DNA of 64,000 bases from Elmis aenea (lineage: Eukaryota; Arthropoda; Insecta; Coleoptera; Elmidae), in contig OX393579.1 of assembly GCA_947652605.1 (NCBI GenBank), forward strand, positions 49,048,970 through 49,112,969. Direction: 5' to 3'. Shown one piece after another: positions 1-12,054 of this stretch. Both the position numbers and the translations under genes were made by a program. The notes under the pieces were generated by a model. That model worked only from the letters and a program-made list of their open reading frames with translations. It made no database searches and was not told the origin of the DNA. How positions within the stretch are numbered: the stretch's first letter is position 1; each line of letters begins with the position of its first letter.

Positions 1-161
1 TTTGAGAAATAAAATAAAAACCTAGTTTTACCGCTCCCCTTTAGGGGGGTGTAACTCCGAAAGGAGACGTCTAAGGAAAAATTGTATGAAAGAGCCCCCT
101 TAATTTTTGATAAGGAATCACAACCCGATTTTTTTTGCAATATTTAAGAAACACTCTGTAT
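1..161. repeat. Foldback family A, copy 1 (cut by window edge)
   Basis: This is the right arm of a long-arm inverted-repeat element that recurs at 14896, 17256, 35922 and 43100. It shares the T-rich start, the CCGCTCCCCTTTAGGGG block, the GGAGACGTCTAAGGAAAAA block and the terminal AAGAAACACTCTGTA. The left arm lies outside the window. No coding sequence is present. Confidence 0.85.
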
Positions 162-560
162 AAGGGTTGATGTTATTTTCAATAATACGCAAGCTACGAA
201 GGTTTTTTAGTTTTTTTTTTTTAAGAAAAACAGGCTATGAAAACAAAAAAAAACGCATAAAGCCTTAAACTCATGTGGTACAAGTTACGAAGGTTTTGTA
301 ATGTGTTGTTGAGATAAACATTATAAATATTAGAACATAAGATAATAACAATATAGTTAGAATCATCAGATATGTAGTAGTTGCTGTTTATCTTATGTTC
401 AAATATTTATAATGTTTATCTCAACAGCAAATTGCAAGACCTTCGTAACTTATACCACATGAGTTTTAAAGGGTTTTACACCTTGTTTTCACAGTCTACA
501 TGTTTAAAAAAAAAAACTAAAAAACTTTCGTATTATAGAAAATAACTACATTAACCCTTA
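161..560. repeat. Foldback MITE K
   Basis: About 190-bp arms, starting TAAGGGTTGATGTTATTTTC and ending with the complement TAACCCTTA, face each other around a centre near 360. The arms include matching blocks such as CTCATGTGGTA(C/T)AAGTTACGAAGG. It abuts the terminal TA of the preceding A copy, so it may have inserted at that TA. No ORF; non-autonomous DNA element of unknown superfamily. Confidence 0.75.
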
Positions 561-639
561 CATATTTGGAACGAGAAAAAAATAATGAATTGAAATAGGC
601 CATAGCCAACTAAAGCTTCCATTTAAAAAAAGGTACCTA

Positions 640-953
640 AGTTTGTGTCATAACTTTTTAACGGCGAGCTTAAAAAAATATTTTTTAATATCATCGAATT
701 TTACATAAAAACATCTAAAAACAAGGTCCAAATTTTTTCCCGATATTTACAACAATTACGGAGATATGACATTATCAATATAACAAAAAACACTGGTTTA
801 TAATAACTCAAAAACCGGAAATGACAGAATATTTTTAAAAACGGTTCTGAGTTAGTCTTAAAAAACTGCACATTTTTGGTAATATAACCTTCTCTATCTT
901 AAATATTAAGCAATAAACCCATGTAATCCCAACGAATTTGGACCACCCTGTAC
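640..953. repeat. Probable mariner-type non-autonomous element fragment
   Basis: The stretch ends in TTTGGACCACCCTGTA, the same terminal string as family E (27471). Its interior has the style of the window's other foldbacks (short phrases such as CCGATATTTACAACAATTACGGAGATATGAC, split here only for description). I did not find the left end, so the start is approximate. Confidence 0.35.
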
Positions 954-960
954 CACCCTC

Positions 961-2966
961 TTTAACTGTTCTAGATTTTTGTAAAACATTCTTTACAAAA
1001 ATTTAAATAAAATTATTTTTATTAATAAATAAATACCTCAAATATTTCGAGTATTATTTAAATTGTACTTCATTAACTTTTTGTAACTTATCCATAGGTA
1101 GGTATAGTTTCGAGTAAATATTCGTTCTTCAGGCTTAATGTTGTACAAAAATTACTTTATAATTCTTACTACGTTTTATATAATCATCTGAACTAAATTT
1201 TAATCTTGAAGAAACTTTTATATATAAGTTATACAATAAATAAACAATGGCAAATACACAGTATTCATATTTCCTGCTCTTTCAAACATAACCCCAGTGG
1301 TATGATTCAATAACAACTCGGTTTTGTAATTAATACACTTACTAGTGAAATCCTGGGAACTGTAACTTTTTCCATATTATTGTTGTCCATTGGTCACGAA
1401 TCGGGGTATGACAAACAGTCCAAGCGTGTTCAATTTCTTTTTATATCTAATCTATATGAATGATTCATTCCCTCCAAATAAAACTTAATGGAATTATCGT
1501 ATTAGGAAGTCGTCATCCGTTACTAGATTTCGTCCTCAAAGATCAATATTTGTTACATGTTGATTTAGTTTTAAATGTGTTTACCGTTGAACGCTTTTGA
1601 AGTGACAAACTTAATTATCAAGTATATTTTTAGCGTAATTACTTAACTGCGAACATTGTGACCACTGGGCATACAACAAAAGTTGTTGTGAAAAAGATTG
1701 CCATCTTTATAAGCCTGTAAACTTACTAATCCTATTTTTAATTGCTTAATTGTTTCTTCTTTAACTGTATGCAGGCACGTTTTAAGACTCCATACGACAC
1801 AGAAATGTAGTTACAAATGTATCTTATTGTACTGGTAATATATCAAGTATTATATCAATGAGTTATGCTTAGAAAGTGTAAAGAAACATGATTACGCTGG
1901 AATATTTATAATTCTTTGGTATCTCGACTTCTTTAAGACTTTTTCTTTCTCAGCAGGAATTTTTAATAACTTTAAAGATACTATTTTAAACCATAGCTTT
2001 AAAGTTGGCGAACTTGTTACATTTAATGCTGATTAGTAGGTAATATTAAGACACTTTTTATAACTAAGTTAACAAAATCTAAAAACTGAACATTGTTTGC
2101 CCCGCAGTTATTTTTTCCTAGGGTATCTTGATTGTGTAAAACGTTTTTGTGCAAAAGCTCCTTCATTAATGTAAATAATTTCGCCAAGTATATGAAACTT
2201 TGTGAAAATTAAATGCAGGGTCCGTAAAATATACGAAAGTTAATGTCGAAAAAACAAAACTGAAACTATACAAGGGAGGGTCACGATACATTGTCGCTAG
2301 AATTTGATTAAGGCTGTGTTTATTGCATCAAGGACATCAAAACGAAATGTTTTCCATTGTTATACGTGCCACAGGCCATTTTCTTCGGAAAAATAGGAAA
2401 AACTGAAAAGTTGAATAATAAAAGTAATTTTCGCAATCGCGTTGGCCATGAAACCGTCAGAGACAAAATCGAAATTTTTCTATTTACCAATGCACGCATC
2501 CTTTGCAAGTAAAATGGTGCAAAGTTTTTGAAAAAATCTTGAACTGTTTCGGAGGAAAACGTCAAAAACAAACAAAAATCTCTATCAAATGAGTATAATA
2601 TAGGGGCATCTTGCCATTTAGAAAAATTCAATTGTTTTTCATTGCGCTTTTGTTTTTCGAAAAAAAAATTAATTTTTGTCTTATGGTGGAAAACTAAGTA
2701 CCAAACAACTTTTATTCAAAACATTTTTCCCCAAAGTGCATATTTACTGATATATATAGCATATTCCATACCTTTTGGACACACTGTATATTGTTTGCCT
2801 CTGATTGCGTGTCAAAATTTAACATTTTTGGAACGGATATTTTTGTATTATTTTTGTAGTAGTAATTATTTGTTAGGAGAAGTGGATATAATTTTATATA
2901 CAGGTATAAAAATAACAACAATATACAATAACAGAAAGATTAACTCTTAACCTAAGATTAAACTTA
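961..2966. other. AT-rich interval without recognised gene
   Basis: I see no coding sequence supported by family resemblance. Near 2776-2792 there is a solitary terminus-like string (GGACACACTGTATA) suggesting the end of another decayed TACAG-type element, but its partner end was not found. The rest looks like simple AT-rich non-coding DNA. Confidence 0.4.
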
Positions 2967-3891
2967 TACAGGGTGTCCCAATTATACACCGCCAAAAAGT
3001 AGGTGCATATTCCTGAGTGAAAATGATGACCATTTGTCAAATATTTTGTTATCCAAAAATGCTTCCTTTCAAAGTTAGAGACCTCCAAAGTTGCAAGAAA
3101 AAAAATCAAAAAATCGATTACGTCCTAGCCGTTTAAGCTAGAGCTATCAAACTTGGCCGAAATGTTTAGGTGTTTCCCATTGACTTTGTGGGATAATTAG
3201 AAAGAAAACACGTAATTGGAAGTATGATTTATAGTCGGATCATCCGCTTACCATCTTCAGAATTTTTTTCTCTGGAATAAAATTGAAAATATCATTCGTC
3301 CATAAGAAAGTACGACTTAAGAGAAAAAAATTCGTCCCTCTTTGTTTTTTGCTGTAAACGTAGCCGTTTTCGAGAAAATTAGCGCTAAAGATGCATGACA
3401 TTAGCCAACTAAGTTTAGTAAAAAAAATATTTGAGGTGTATAGACAGAGTTTGTCGATGCATCTTTAGCACTAATTTTCTCGAAAACGGCTACGTTTACA
3501 GCAAAAAACAAAGAGGGACGAATTTTTTCCTCTTAAGTCGTACCTACTTTCTTATGGACGAATGACATTTTCAATTTTATTCCACAGAAAAAAATTCTGA
3601 AGATGGTAAGCGGATGACCTAACTATAAATCATACTTCCAATTACGTGATTTCTTTCTAATTATCCCACAAAGACAATGGGAAACACCTAAACATTTCGG
3701 CCAAGTTTGATAGCTCTAGCTTAAACGGCTAAGACGTAATCGATTTTTTGATTTTTTTTTCTTGCAACTTTGGAGGTCTCTAACTTTGAAAGGAAGCATT
3801 TTCGGATAACAAAATATTTGACAAATGGTCATCATTTTCACTCAGGAATATGCACCTACTTTTTGGCGATGTATAATTGGGACACCCTGTA
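2967..3891. repeat. Foldback family B, copy 1 (non-autonomous mariner-type)
   Basis: A 925-bp palindromic element. It begins TACAGGGTGTCCCAATTATA and ends with the complement TATAATTGGGACACCCTGTA. The arms run to about 3420 and are near-complementary, including the blocks around GAAAATGATGACCATTTGTC and CGGCTACGTTTACAGCAAAA. The arms match the 512-bp TIRs of the coding element at 55552-57939, so this copy is an internally deleted derivative with no transposase left. The short ORFs in the arms come from TIR sequence and are not treated as genes. Confidence 0.9.
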
Positions 3892-4975
3892 TTTAAAAAT
3901 TAAAGTTTTAAAGGTAGAGGCATTTCAGAATAAGTTGCTACGAACATTTTTAATTTTTAAAACAAATCTATGATACAAATTATCCACCAGTGTTTGATTG
4001 ATTGTATAATTACTAGACTTCCTGCACTTTTTCTAACAAAAATTTTAAAAATGTACTAACAATGCTTGTTAAAAAGTATGTATAACAAATAGGAAAAGAG
4101 TAGTTCCGGAGCAATTAATTAAGAAAATAGATCAACTACCATAAACAGTAAGATCTCATCCTCGAGTCCGTTAAATCGAAATTTTTATATCCACGCCAGT
4201 AGACTTTTACCATAAACTATAAAATACGTCTTAAAACAACTCTACCGATTTCGAAAGTTATACAAAGACGCAGCTGCAGTTTTCTGAATGGAAAACAATT
4301 TTATCTTACACTTATACAACTCACAAAAGTAGGTTTTACGACGAATTTTTATGGCTTCAAGAAAATATTTAAATTATGCCCACATAAAGACAAGTAAAGT
4401 AGTGTGTTACGATCGTGACAATCAGGAGACCACAAAACAAGTCGTGTTTTAGAGTGCACTATAAGCAACAAAGACCCATTCTTTGATCGCGTTAGTTAAA
4501 TCGGCTGTGTTAATTTATTGGAGTGGCAATTGTTTTTATGGTAAGAAACACATTTTAGGAACAAACTGCATAAAATAAAAGATAAGTTAAATGCCTAGTG
4601 TAATTTGAGTTTTAAAGTTTTTAAATCCTTACGATCGAACAGTGTAAATTAAAAAAATTGTTTTAATTTCTTTTGTGAGTCCTGAAACTTTATTATTATC
4701 AGAGATAGAGCTTGGTTGTTTATAAAAAAAAATTTAAATCAGCTATTTGCCAAGTCGATTCGGTTATGTTTTGTGGACATTACCATTTCTTATGGGCACC
4801 ACGTTAGATTTTGACGTAGGCCTAGTTAGCTAGGACTTTATACTAGTTTTAAAAGGACATCACTTGGTTCTGTTATTTACATTATTGAATTGATCATAAA
4901 AAATGCTCGTCTTGTACAATTAACTTATTCTTGAAAAGATTTAGAAAATACGTATTTTACTGCAATACATTATAA
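3892..4975. other. Interval without recognised feature
   Basis: AT-rich sequence, with no RT, transposase or exon-like signal and no inverted repeat that I could pair. Confidence 0.4.
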
Positions 4976-5545
4976 TTCTTCTTATTATTCGGTTCCTCCT
5001 GTACTTTTCGGTGTCGAGGTATGTTTTTCTAGTTCTTGATCCCAGTTCTTCATCCCTGTCTATCATTGGCTAACTGTAACACATCTCTCCAGGTGACTCC
5101 TTTTCCTTCTAGTCTCTGCCTCACTTCGTTTTTCTATTTTGTTCCTGGTCTTCCCTACTTCTTTTTCCCTCAAACTTCGTTTTCCATCCCATTTTGCGTA
5201 CCTACTTCCTGGCATGCGTAGTAGATGTCCCAGCCATCTTGATTGGTCTGTCTCTATCTTTTTCTTTGTGTCTTGTACTCCTAGGTTTTTCTGATTTTAT
5301 CGTTGGTAATCTTATCAATAAGTCTACGTCCTTCTATTCTCCTCCACAATCTCACATCCTGCGTCTGTATCCTTTGTTATTTCTTTCTTGTTAGTGCCCA
5401 AGTTTCTGAACTATAAGCAAGAATTGGTACGTACACTGCAATCTCATGTCTTAGTTTTTTTTTTTTTTAGATCTCCTTACTTATCAAGCGTGGTCGAATT
5501 TCGTCGCTGCAGCTATTCTGTTATTCAGCTCTTCTTTACCATTCT
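4976..5545 (-). pseudogene. RTE-like LINE, 3' end relic
   Basis: Read on the minus strand, the frames give a LINE-type Pol C-terminus in broken frames: a WAL-like reverse transcriptase tail, a WDIYYA-like stretch and a KREVGKTRNK-type basic motif (compare GRPR motifs of other LINEs). The plus strand reads as pyrimidine-rich TCTCTCCAGGTGACTCC-type sequence. The minus-strand 3' tail is at about 4976-4988 and has AAGAAG-like repeats. A second copy of the same family, in the same orientation, is at 57945-58840, sharing the CATCTCTCCAG block and the CGCTGCA(G/C)CTATTCT block. Stops and frameshifts make it non-functional. Confidence 0.6.
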
Positions 5546-5671
5546 CTGCAACATAATTAAATACCAAATAAAATGCTAGGATAAAATGTAATAAATGCGA
5601 CATAAAAAATAATAAAATGAGTCAAGATTTGCCAATCTTTAAAAACAGTACAATAAGAGTATATATCTAAT

Positions 5672-6585
5672 TTAGCTCTCCGAGGCGAGTTGGCCCATGG
5701 CTTGGTTGGTTATTCTCTTTCACCATTTTCTATCGCTGGCCTTCCTTCTCCATCCGGTAATCTTTAACGTTTCTATATCCCTCTCCACTTCCGTCCTCCA
5801 TCTTGATTTGGGTCGCCCTCTTCTCTTCCTTCCCCCTAGCCTGCTCATTATTACCATACTTTTCCGCCATTCTCTCCAGATGCCCCAACCACCTTAATCT
5901 TTGCAATTTTATAACACCAATGATATTTGTTTCCTTGTAGAGCTCCTTTAATTCGTCGTTTGTTCTTTTTATCCACCTATCTCCATTTCTCTTTCCGCCA
6001 AATATTTTTCTCAGCACCTTCCTTTCCCACACTTCTAGTCTTGTTTGTTCTGTTTTGCTTAGCGTCCATGTTTCGCAAGCGTATGTAACTATTGATCTTA
6101 TAGTAGAATGGTGTATTTTTATCTTTGCTTTTCTAGAAATATTTTTATGTCTCAGTACTGTGTTTAGTGCTCCCAAACATCCAGCCATTATTCTTGTCTG
6201 TATCTTACTGCCTATATTTGGGGTTCTTGAAAATACAACTCCTAGGTACGTGAAGTTTTCCACCTCTTCAAACTTGTACTCTTTTCCACTTCCCGTTGTT
6301 AAATTCAAGTAGTTTCCTCTTTTAAATTCGCTGTCTTTCCATTCCATATACCTTGTCTCTTCATTTATATATAAGCCCACATTCTCGACCTTTTCCTCCA
6401 GTATTTTCGTTGTATTTCTCAACTCCTTACTTCTCGCCATCAACACAAGGTCATCTGCAAATGCTAAACATTGGTGTCTTCTTCTATACACAAGCCCCCT
6501 TCCGTTATTATATGCTTCTCTTATTGCTCTTTCTAGTACGATAATGAACAAATTCGTCGACAATAACAGTATATATCCCTTAAAA
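5672..6585 (-). pseudogene. 5'-truncated RTE-like LINE reverse transcriptase
   Basis: A 277-codon open stretch (6563-5730) starts within the RT domain. It carries the catalytic box LAFADDLVLMARS at about residues 33-45, the FTYLGVVFS motif near residue 105, the thumb-like RSIVTYACETWTLSK stretch and RLRWLGHLERM near the C-terminus. The reading frame then shifts: the GRPKSRWR-type basic motif and the ending MGQLASES lie in the neighbouring frame, with the stop at 5672-5674 and one additional TGA shortly before it. The 5' part (endonuclease and RT fingers) is missing, as expected for incomplete target-primed reverse transcription. It is a dead copy. The clade assignment (RTE-like) rests on the motif style and is not certain. 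Confidence 0.8.
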
Positions 6586-6639
6586 ATAATTCAAGCAGAC
6601 TAGTAATAGTAAATTAAAAAACGTTATGAATATAAAATT

Positions 6640-7113
6640 AGTTCGTTTTGAGCCAATTTGTGTAAAAGCGAGCTTTTTTTATGGTAAAAACCGCTCACTA
6701 TTCCAACTGTTACAGTAAATTATAGGACTTGTTTCCAACAAGTTTTTAGAAATTATGCGTTCGAAATAAAAACTCGTTTAATTACATGCACACACGATAA
6801 AAATATTTGAAAGTGCTGTATCGCTCAAAATGTTCATAAAAATGTAAATTTTACAAAAACGGTTCAACTTTAGACCCATACAACCTCATAAATTTTTTGA
6901 AGTAAATTTAAAGAGAAATCAAAGAATATAAAATATACAGGAAATTCCATTTGCAATTCCATAGTTTGAGCCCGCTTCCGATTGAACCGGAAGCTGTTTT
7001 GCAACCTCAATATTTTCATCAAATCCAGAACAACGACAAATACCAAATTTTATTATACTATCTTAAAAAGTATTCCAGATATTTGTCTGTTTCCATACTT
7101 TTGCGAAGCACAT
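6640..7113. repeat. Mosaic fragment related to foldbacks H and I
   Basis: From about 6800 it carries GAAAGTGCTGTATCGCTCAAAA and the following blocks that also occur in both arms of the foldback at 39781-41690. From about 6965 to 7113 it matches the end of the small palindromic element at 20536-20920 (CCGGTTGAACCGGAAG-like core, CAGATATTTGT, CATACTTTTGC). The two parts are contiguous as in the 20536 element, so the fragment appears to be half of that family. Confidence 0.6.
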
Positions 7114-8156
7114 AGTAATTCTATTACAGCGATCGGATGTATCTGTAGAGCAATAGTTTTATTTATTTTGTTAATGTTTCGTTATAAATTCTTCTAAAAA
7201 TGTCTGCAACGAAGATTTGTTTTCTGTGAATTAAAAGGTAGGAATAAAAGTTTAAAATTAACCTTGAACCGATTTCTCTAAATCCGCCTCTGCTACTGTA
7301 AGTCTACGCTATCAGCTAATGTTAATTTTATTCTACACTTAAAAACGCCTTACAACAAATGAATGCGCTAGACAATTTATTTTTGACATTAACTTAACAT
7401 TTTTACTTCTGGTTAGTTACATTCCTTTGTTAAAATTAGTTGTTTAATTAAGGAAATTTAGACGGTCGGGCAGTTAAAATTTAAAAATGTGACTATTCCT
7501 GCAGTACCTGTTTGCCGAACAAGTATTTCGTTTAAAATCTAACGTATCAACCGAGTTGTATAAAGTCGTCAACCTGCGAAATTTCCTTGAATGTTTTTTA
7601 AAAGGCCCCCTGGCTGCGGTTTGTAGTTCGATCGTGAGTGATCACTAGGTAATTTGGGGTTTAAGGTGGGTTACATGTAGATAGATACCATCCTGGTCAA
7701 TTTGCGGTTTCGAAAAGTGTTCGATTATCATTTTGGACGCAAAAAAAGCTGATTCAGTTGTAAAAACGAAACGAAACTATTCCTTTACAGTTGCAGTATA
7801 AATAATGTGGTCTGTATAAAGCGTATTTTATTACTGCTGAGGTTAACAAATTGTACAAACAATGTGTTGGTGATACAAAATTTAAATGTTTAGTACGCGA
7901 AAACATTATTCTGAAATAATTTTTTTGGGTGGATAAAATACATTCTTTTTTTAAAGAGAGGTATTCTTTGGCCTCTAAAATACATATTTTGGCTTTTTTA
8001 CTCTTCCTTCGTCTGCGTATTAGAAGCTAAGATAAAATTTAAATAGAAAAAGCAGTAACAGGCTTAATAGTTTAAGATTATGTAAAACTACTTTTTTTCA
8101 ATCTTCAAACATTCTTTGTTTTTATTTGCTTTATGTTTTTAGTAAATATTAAATAA
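7114..8156. other. Interval without recognised feature
   Basis: No gene or paired repeat recognised. Confidence 0.4.
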
Positions 8157-8164
8157 CTCTAGGC

Positions 8165-9379
8165 CCTAGAGTTCCCAAACTGATTTTTCCGCGGAATACT
8201 TGCACTATTAAAGATAAATTAGGTTATGTCTAATATCAGTATATATCGAGTTATTGCGGTTTTCTTGATAATTTGCGGATACAAACACAATATTTAATAG
8301 CAATTAATTAGTGGGCATTGGAAATGTCTCGAAAATTTGTTTTAATTGTCAAATACAATTATATTTTGATCTTTGAACTGAAAGATTTGCAAGATTATAA
8401 ATTAATGGGCAAAAAAACGTACCTACATGAAAATTAAAGTTTGATCTACATTCTACATTGAAGAGTTTTATTTTTCAGGCTAATATGACAAAAATACCTG
8501 CTTAGAACGCATATTGCATGTTTACTTTTTTTAAATATACCTGGTGCACACTTAATATTTAAAATACTTAATATTATTAACTATCTACTGCTCCTAGAAA
8601 CAAAACATTTTCAGTAACATGACTTCGATTAGTCATAGTTCATTAAAATATACAATAAACGATTTTCTAAATACCTTTTTTGTACTAGTCCCATAAATAA
8701 ATAATTTTTATGCCTTTTTCCATCAAACAAAAAAAAACTGTATCAAATTTGTATTTCTTTTAAATTTAATTAAAAGCACAATTCAAAGTACATACAGTCA
8801 AAAGATGAAGGCTAAGTTTGAAGAAATTCCGGTGACAACTTTCTGGTGCGATATATTTGATGAATATCCAAAATCAAAAAGGGCTATTCGAATTTTATTT
8901 CTGTTTGCAAGTACAGGGTGTACTAAATTCGATGCCCATACAAGGTATCTCGGTTCTTATTAGAGATAGAAAAAAACTAAGTACGTAGTCTCAATTTCTA
9001 TTTTCGAGAGGAATTCATTGCCGTAAACAGATTTTTGATTCTTTTTTAATTCTAGAAATATAGCCAATAACCGATTTTTGTCAATTTTCAAAAATGTTAC
9101 ATATCTCGCTTAAACGAAAAGAAAAACTTTTTTCATATTCCACAACCACAAATTCTGTTGATTTTTCTGTTACTCTGAACGAATTAAGTATTCAATAATT
9201 ATGCTTGTTCTTTAAATTTGGAAAATACTTAGAGACTCTAATAAGCTGCAGATGTGATTTGTAAAATGATTACAGTTTTTGATCTCCAAATCTAATTCTG
9301 ATTCCTAAAGAAAGTCACTAGCAGTCGAAAAATAAGCTATGCAATACCTACAAGCGCGCGCAACCTTTGGGAAACACTG
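8165..9379. mobile_element. hAT-like non-autonomous element
   Basis: The left end reads CCTAGAGTTCCCAAACTG followed by TTCCGCGGAATACTTG. The right end is the complement of CAGTGTTTCCCAAAGG. Both resemble the common hAT terminus CAGTG-TTCCCAAA. The flanking octamers CTCTAGGC (8157-8164) and CTCTAGGT (9380-9387) agree at 7 of 8 positions, as expected for an old hAT target duplication. No transposase was recognised inside. A TACAGGGTGT terminus of another family is nested at 8912. Confidence 0.55.
8912..9110. repeat. Nested TACAGGGTG-type element fragment
   Basis: TACAGGGTGTACTAAATTCG starts at 8912 and is followed by sequence in the style of other mariner-type MITEs. I found no matching opposite end, so this is probably one terminus only; the end is approximate. 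Confidence 0.4.
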
Positions 9380-9387
9380 CTCTAGGT

Positions 9388-10226
9388 AAATGAGGAGAGT
9401 TTTAAAATCGATGTACTAAGTCAATCTAAAGAATTGTTTTTTAAAAATGTAAGTAATTTTATTCTTACAATATAAAACAAACTTCACAGTTTTTTAATGC
9501 TTGAAACTATGTTAAAAAACTGAACCAACTTCTCAGTGGCTACAGGTACACCAGCAGGTGGTACTATTAACAATTAAAAGCAAATATTTTTCTTGGTGGT
9601 AGAAACTAAACAATATTTACATAATTACGTATCTTTTCGTTTGAGTTTTGTAGCTAATTTCATACTTTATGATTAGTATTTGATGTTTTACTTTGTAGAA
9701 ATAACACCAAATCCACCTCTTCTCAAACAACACCGCATAATTATAATTTAATTAGTTAATAATAGGATATCTCCGTTGACGTTTCATCAGAAGGTTTTGA
9801 CATTTGATTAATGGTATATTGACTAAATAATTGGCACTGTTATTAAATATATTATTGTGCTTTATGGTATCTTAAAATTATACGATATGTGTTCACTATT
9901 TAATTATGGCCAGGTATGAATAAATAATATCTATTTAATTGACTAGCGAAATTTTTGTATGTTTTTAAACAGGTGTTTAAACGAGACGCATTTTTTTGTA
10001 TGATGTGAAACATTGGCCTCTGTGGTAAATTTTTTTGTAGTGTCTTATACCCACAAGGTAAAACCCAGTTGCAAAAAAAAAATTTTCTTTGTTGAACTCG
10101 AAGCTGTGTGTGAGAGACTGAAATCAAAGTAAACGTTTAAATATGGTTTTAAATTATGACACAAACAGCAACAAAATAATTATTATAAAAATAAGCGGTT
10201 TGAAAATTTTATTAATTACTAACTTA
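9388..10226. other. Interval without recognised feature
   Basis: AT-rich, with no convincing gene or repeat. A weak TAACACC string near 9705 resembles part of repeat T (see 23745) but is too short to call. Confidence 0.35.
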
Positions 10227-11070
10227 TACAGGGTGAGGCATAACTTATGACACCCCCACTTATTTTGTTATTGGAAAAAATTATCAAAAAAAGTTTCAAA
10301 TAAAAGCTGTTTGATACAGTATTTCCCAAAATATGTTCATGTCAAATTTTTGTTTTCTTTTGTTTTTTAGGAGTTACGACACCATAGTTGTTTTATTTTA
10401 AATGGCATGTGAATGGCTGTGAATTTATAGTTACCCTGCAAAACTGAAGGTTTTATATATTTTTTTTTAAGCGAGATATTTAATATTGCCAATTTTTATT
10501 GCTAAAGTAATGCGAGTAAATACCCAAGGGCATTGCTAATTTCGCAATAATTTTGTTTAGTCGCTACGAAAACGTGGTGCTTGGTAACGGCCCGATTCAA
10601 CAGACGGAGGACCTAAATGTTGCACATTGGAGGGGGTTCTGACAAAATTGTAAGATTTATCAATACGCAAGGGTTATTCGGCGAATAATTTTTTAAAAAT
10701 GCATTCATTTATTGACATTTTGTAATGTAACTCAAATAATGCTGCCAGAGTGACAATTTTATTTATTTATTATTACTTGGTAACCAAATGTCGAAAAGAT
10801 TATTACTCTAGAGTTGTTATCAGTGTGTTGAGACCTGATTTAAGTCCAACATATAACTTTAAATAGATACATTTTATGTAAAAAATTATCGCACCTCGTT
10901 GTTGCAAACTATTATCGATAAAATCACCTGTTAAAGCCACCTAACCCAATAAACACGTAATCATGACAAAACCATTTAATCCAAAGTGCTACATCCCTAA
11001 AGGCAATTTATTGAATAATATTAAGTAACAAAATTGGAGCAATTATTTAATACTTTCGCCACACCCTCTA
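10227..11070. mobile_element. Element C, short-TIR TACAGGGTG-type
   Basis: The left end TACAGGGTGAGGCATAAC and the complement of the right end (TAGAGGGTGTGGCGAAAG) agree over about the first 14 bases. Unlike families A, B and H the arms do not stay complementary inward. No ORF of note. A Tc1/mariner-type non-autonomous element is plausible from the terminus. Confidence 0.4.
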
Positions 11071-11917
11071 TAATTATATCACTTTTAGTTCGTTACAAAT
11101 TTTAGCACTCCATAATCAAAACCAAAACTGTGTTGATTTCTTTCTGCAGACAACAAAGTTCTACCATTTACTCACTGAACAACAATAGCTCGTCAGTCAT
11201 TCACTCAAAATTCAATCGGGAATACTTCACCGCCAACACAAAGTGTATCAGTTGTATATTGATCTAAACAAACCATTGTGGAAACATCGCATATTTTATA
11301 ATATTTAAGGTGCGGTGAACAAAAAAAAATGGCACTGAACTTCATACGTAACGGTAACGAGGTCAATTGCACAACGTCGTCTAAGATGGAATTCATATAA
11401 GTAGCAAAAATTACAACACCAACTTTAGCAAACGATTAAAGGTATCTCCAGGTGTTGATCTGATTACAAAATCACACTGAAATAGACAGTGAGCTAAGAG
11501 CATAAAATTGTTATAAAGATATTCTGGGATGTATAATATTTAAAACAAACAGAAAACGCTCTGACCCAGTTTAGAATTTTTTAATTATCATTTTGGATGC
11601 GTTGATTGTGTGGTATGTTGGGTGGATCATTGTCTGTGTTTTGTTTTTATAATTGTTTAGACGTTTTAATTATCACACATATTAATGAATGGAAATCTTT
11701 TTTGTTTTAAAGAACTTTCAGAGCGCCTTAGTGTGTTAATTAGTTTTCTACGGAATGTTAAGAATGGATGACCAAAACTATTTAGAATTGAAGTGAGTCA
11801 TTTATTATCTAAAGAATTTTTGTCTCGCAAAACGACAAATATTGGCTTACATTAACAAAAAATAAACACCCATTTCGAGCTACGCTTTATAGACAGAAAT
11901 ATTTAGTTGTAATACCA
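11071..11917. other. Interval without recognised feature
   Basis: No gene or paired repeat recognised. Confidence 0.35.
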
Positions 11918-12054
11918 TTTCCAGCATGGGGATTTCGCTTATATTAAGAGATGACATTTAACTAGTTGTGTTTTGTTTGTTTTTTCATAGATAGCTTGAT
12001 AAGTAATTGGTAAAATACGATTTTTCTTGATTTTGTGACTTATTTATAAAAATA
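11918..12054. repeat. Foldback family D, rearranged relic
   Basis: The D terminal string TTTCCAGCATGGGGAT is joined directly to D interior sequence (the CATAGATAGCTTGATAAG block and following). It therefore represents an internally deleted D copy lying immediately upstream of the full copy. Confidence 0.65.
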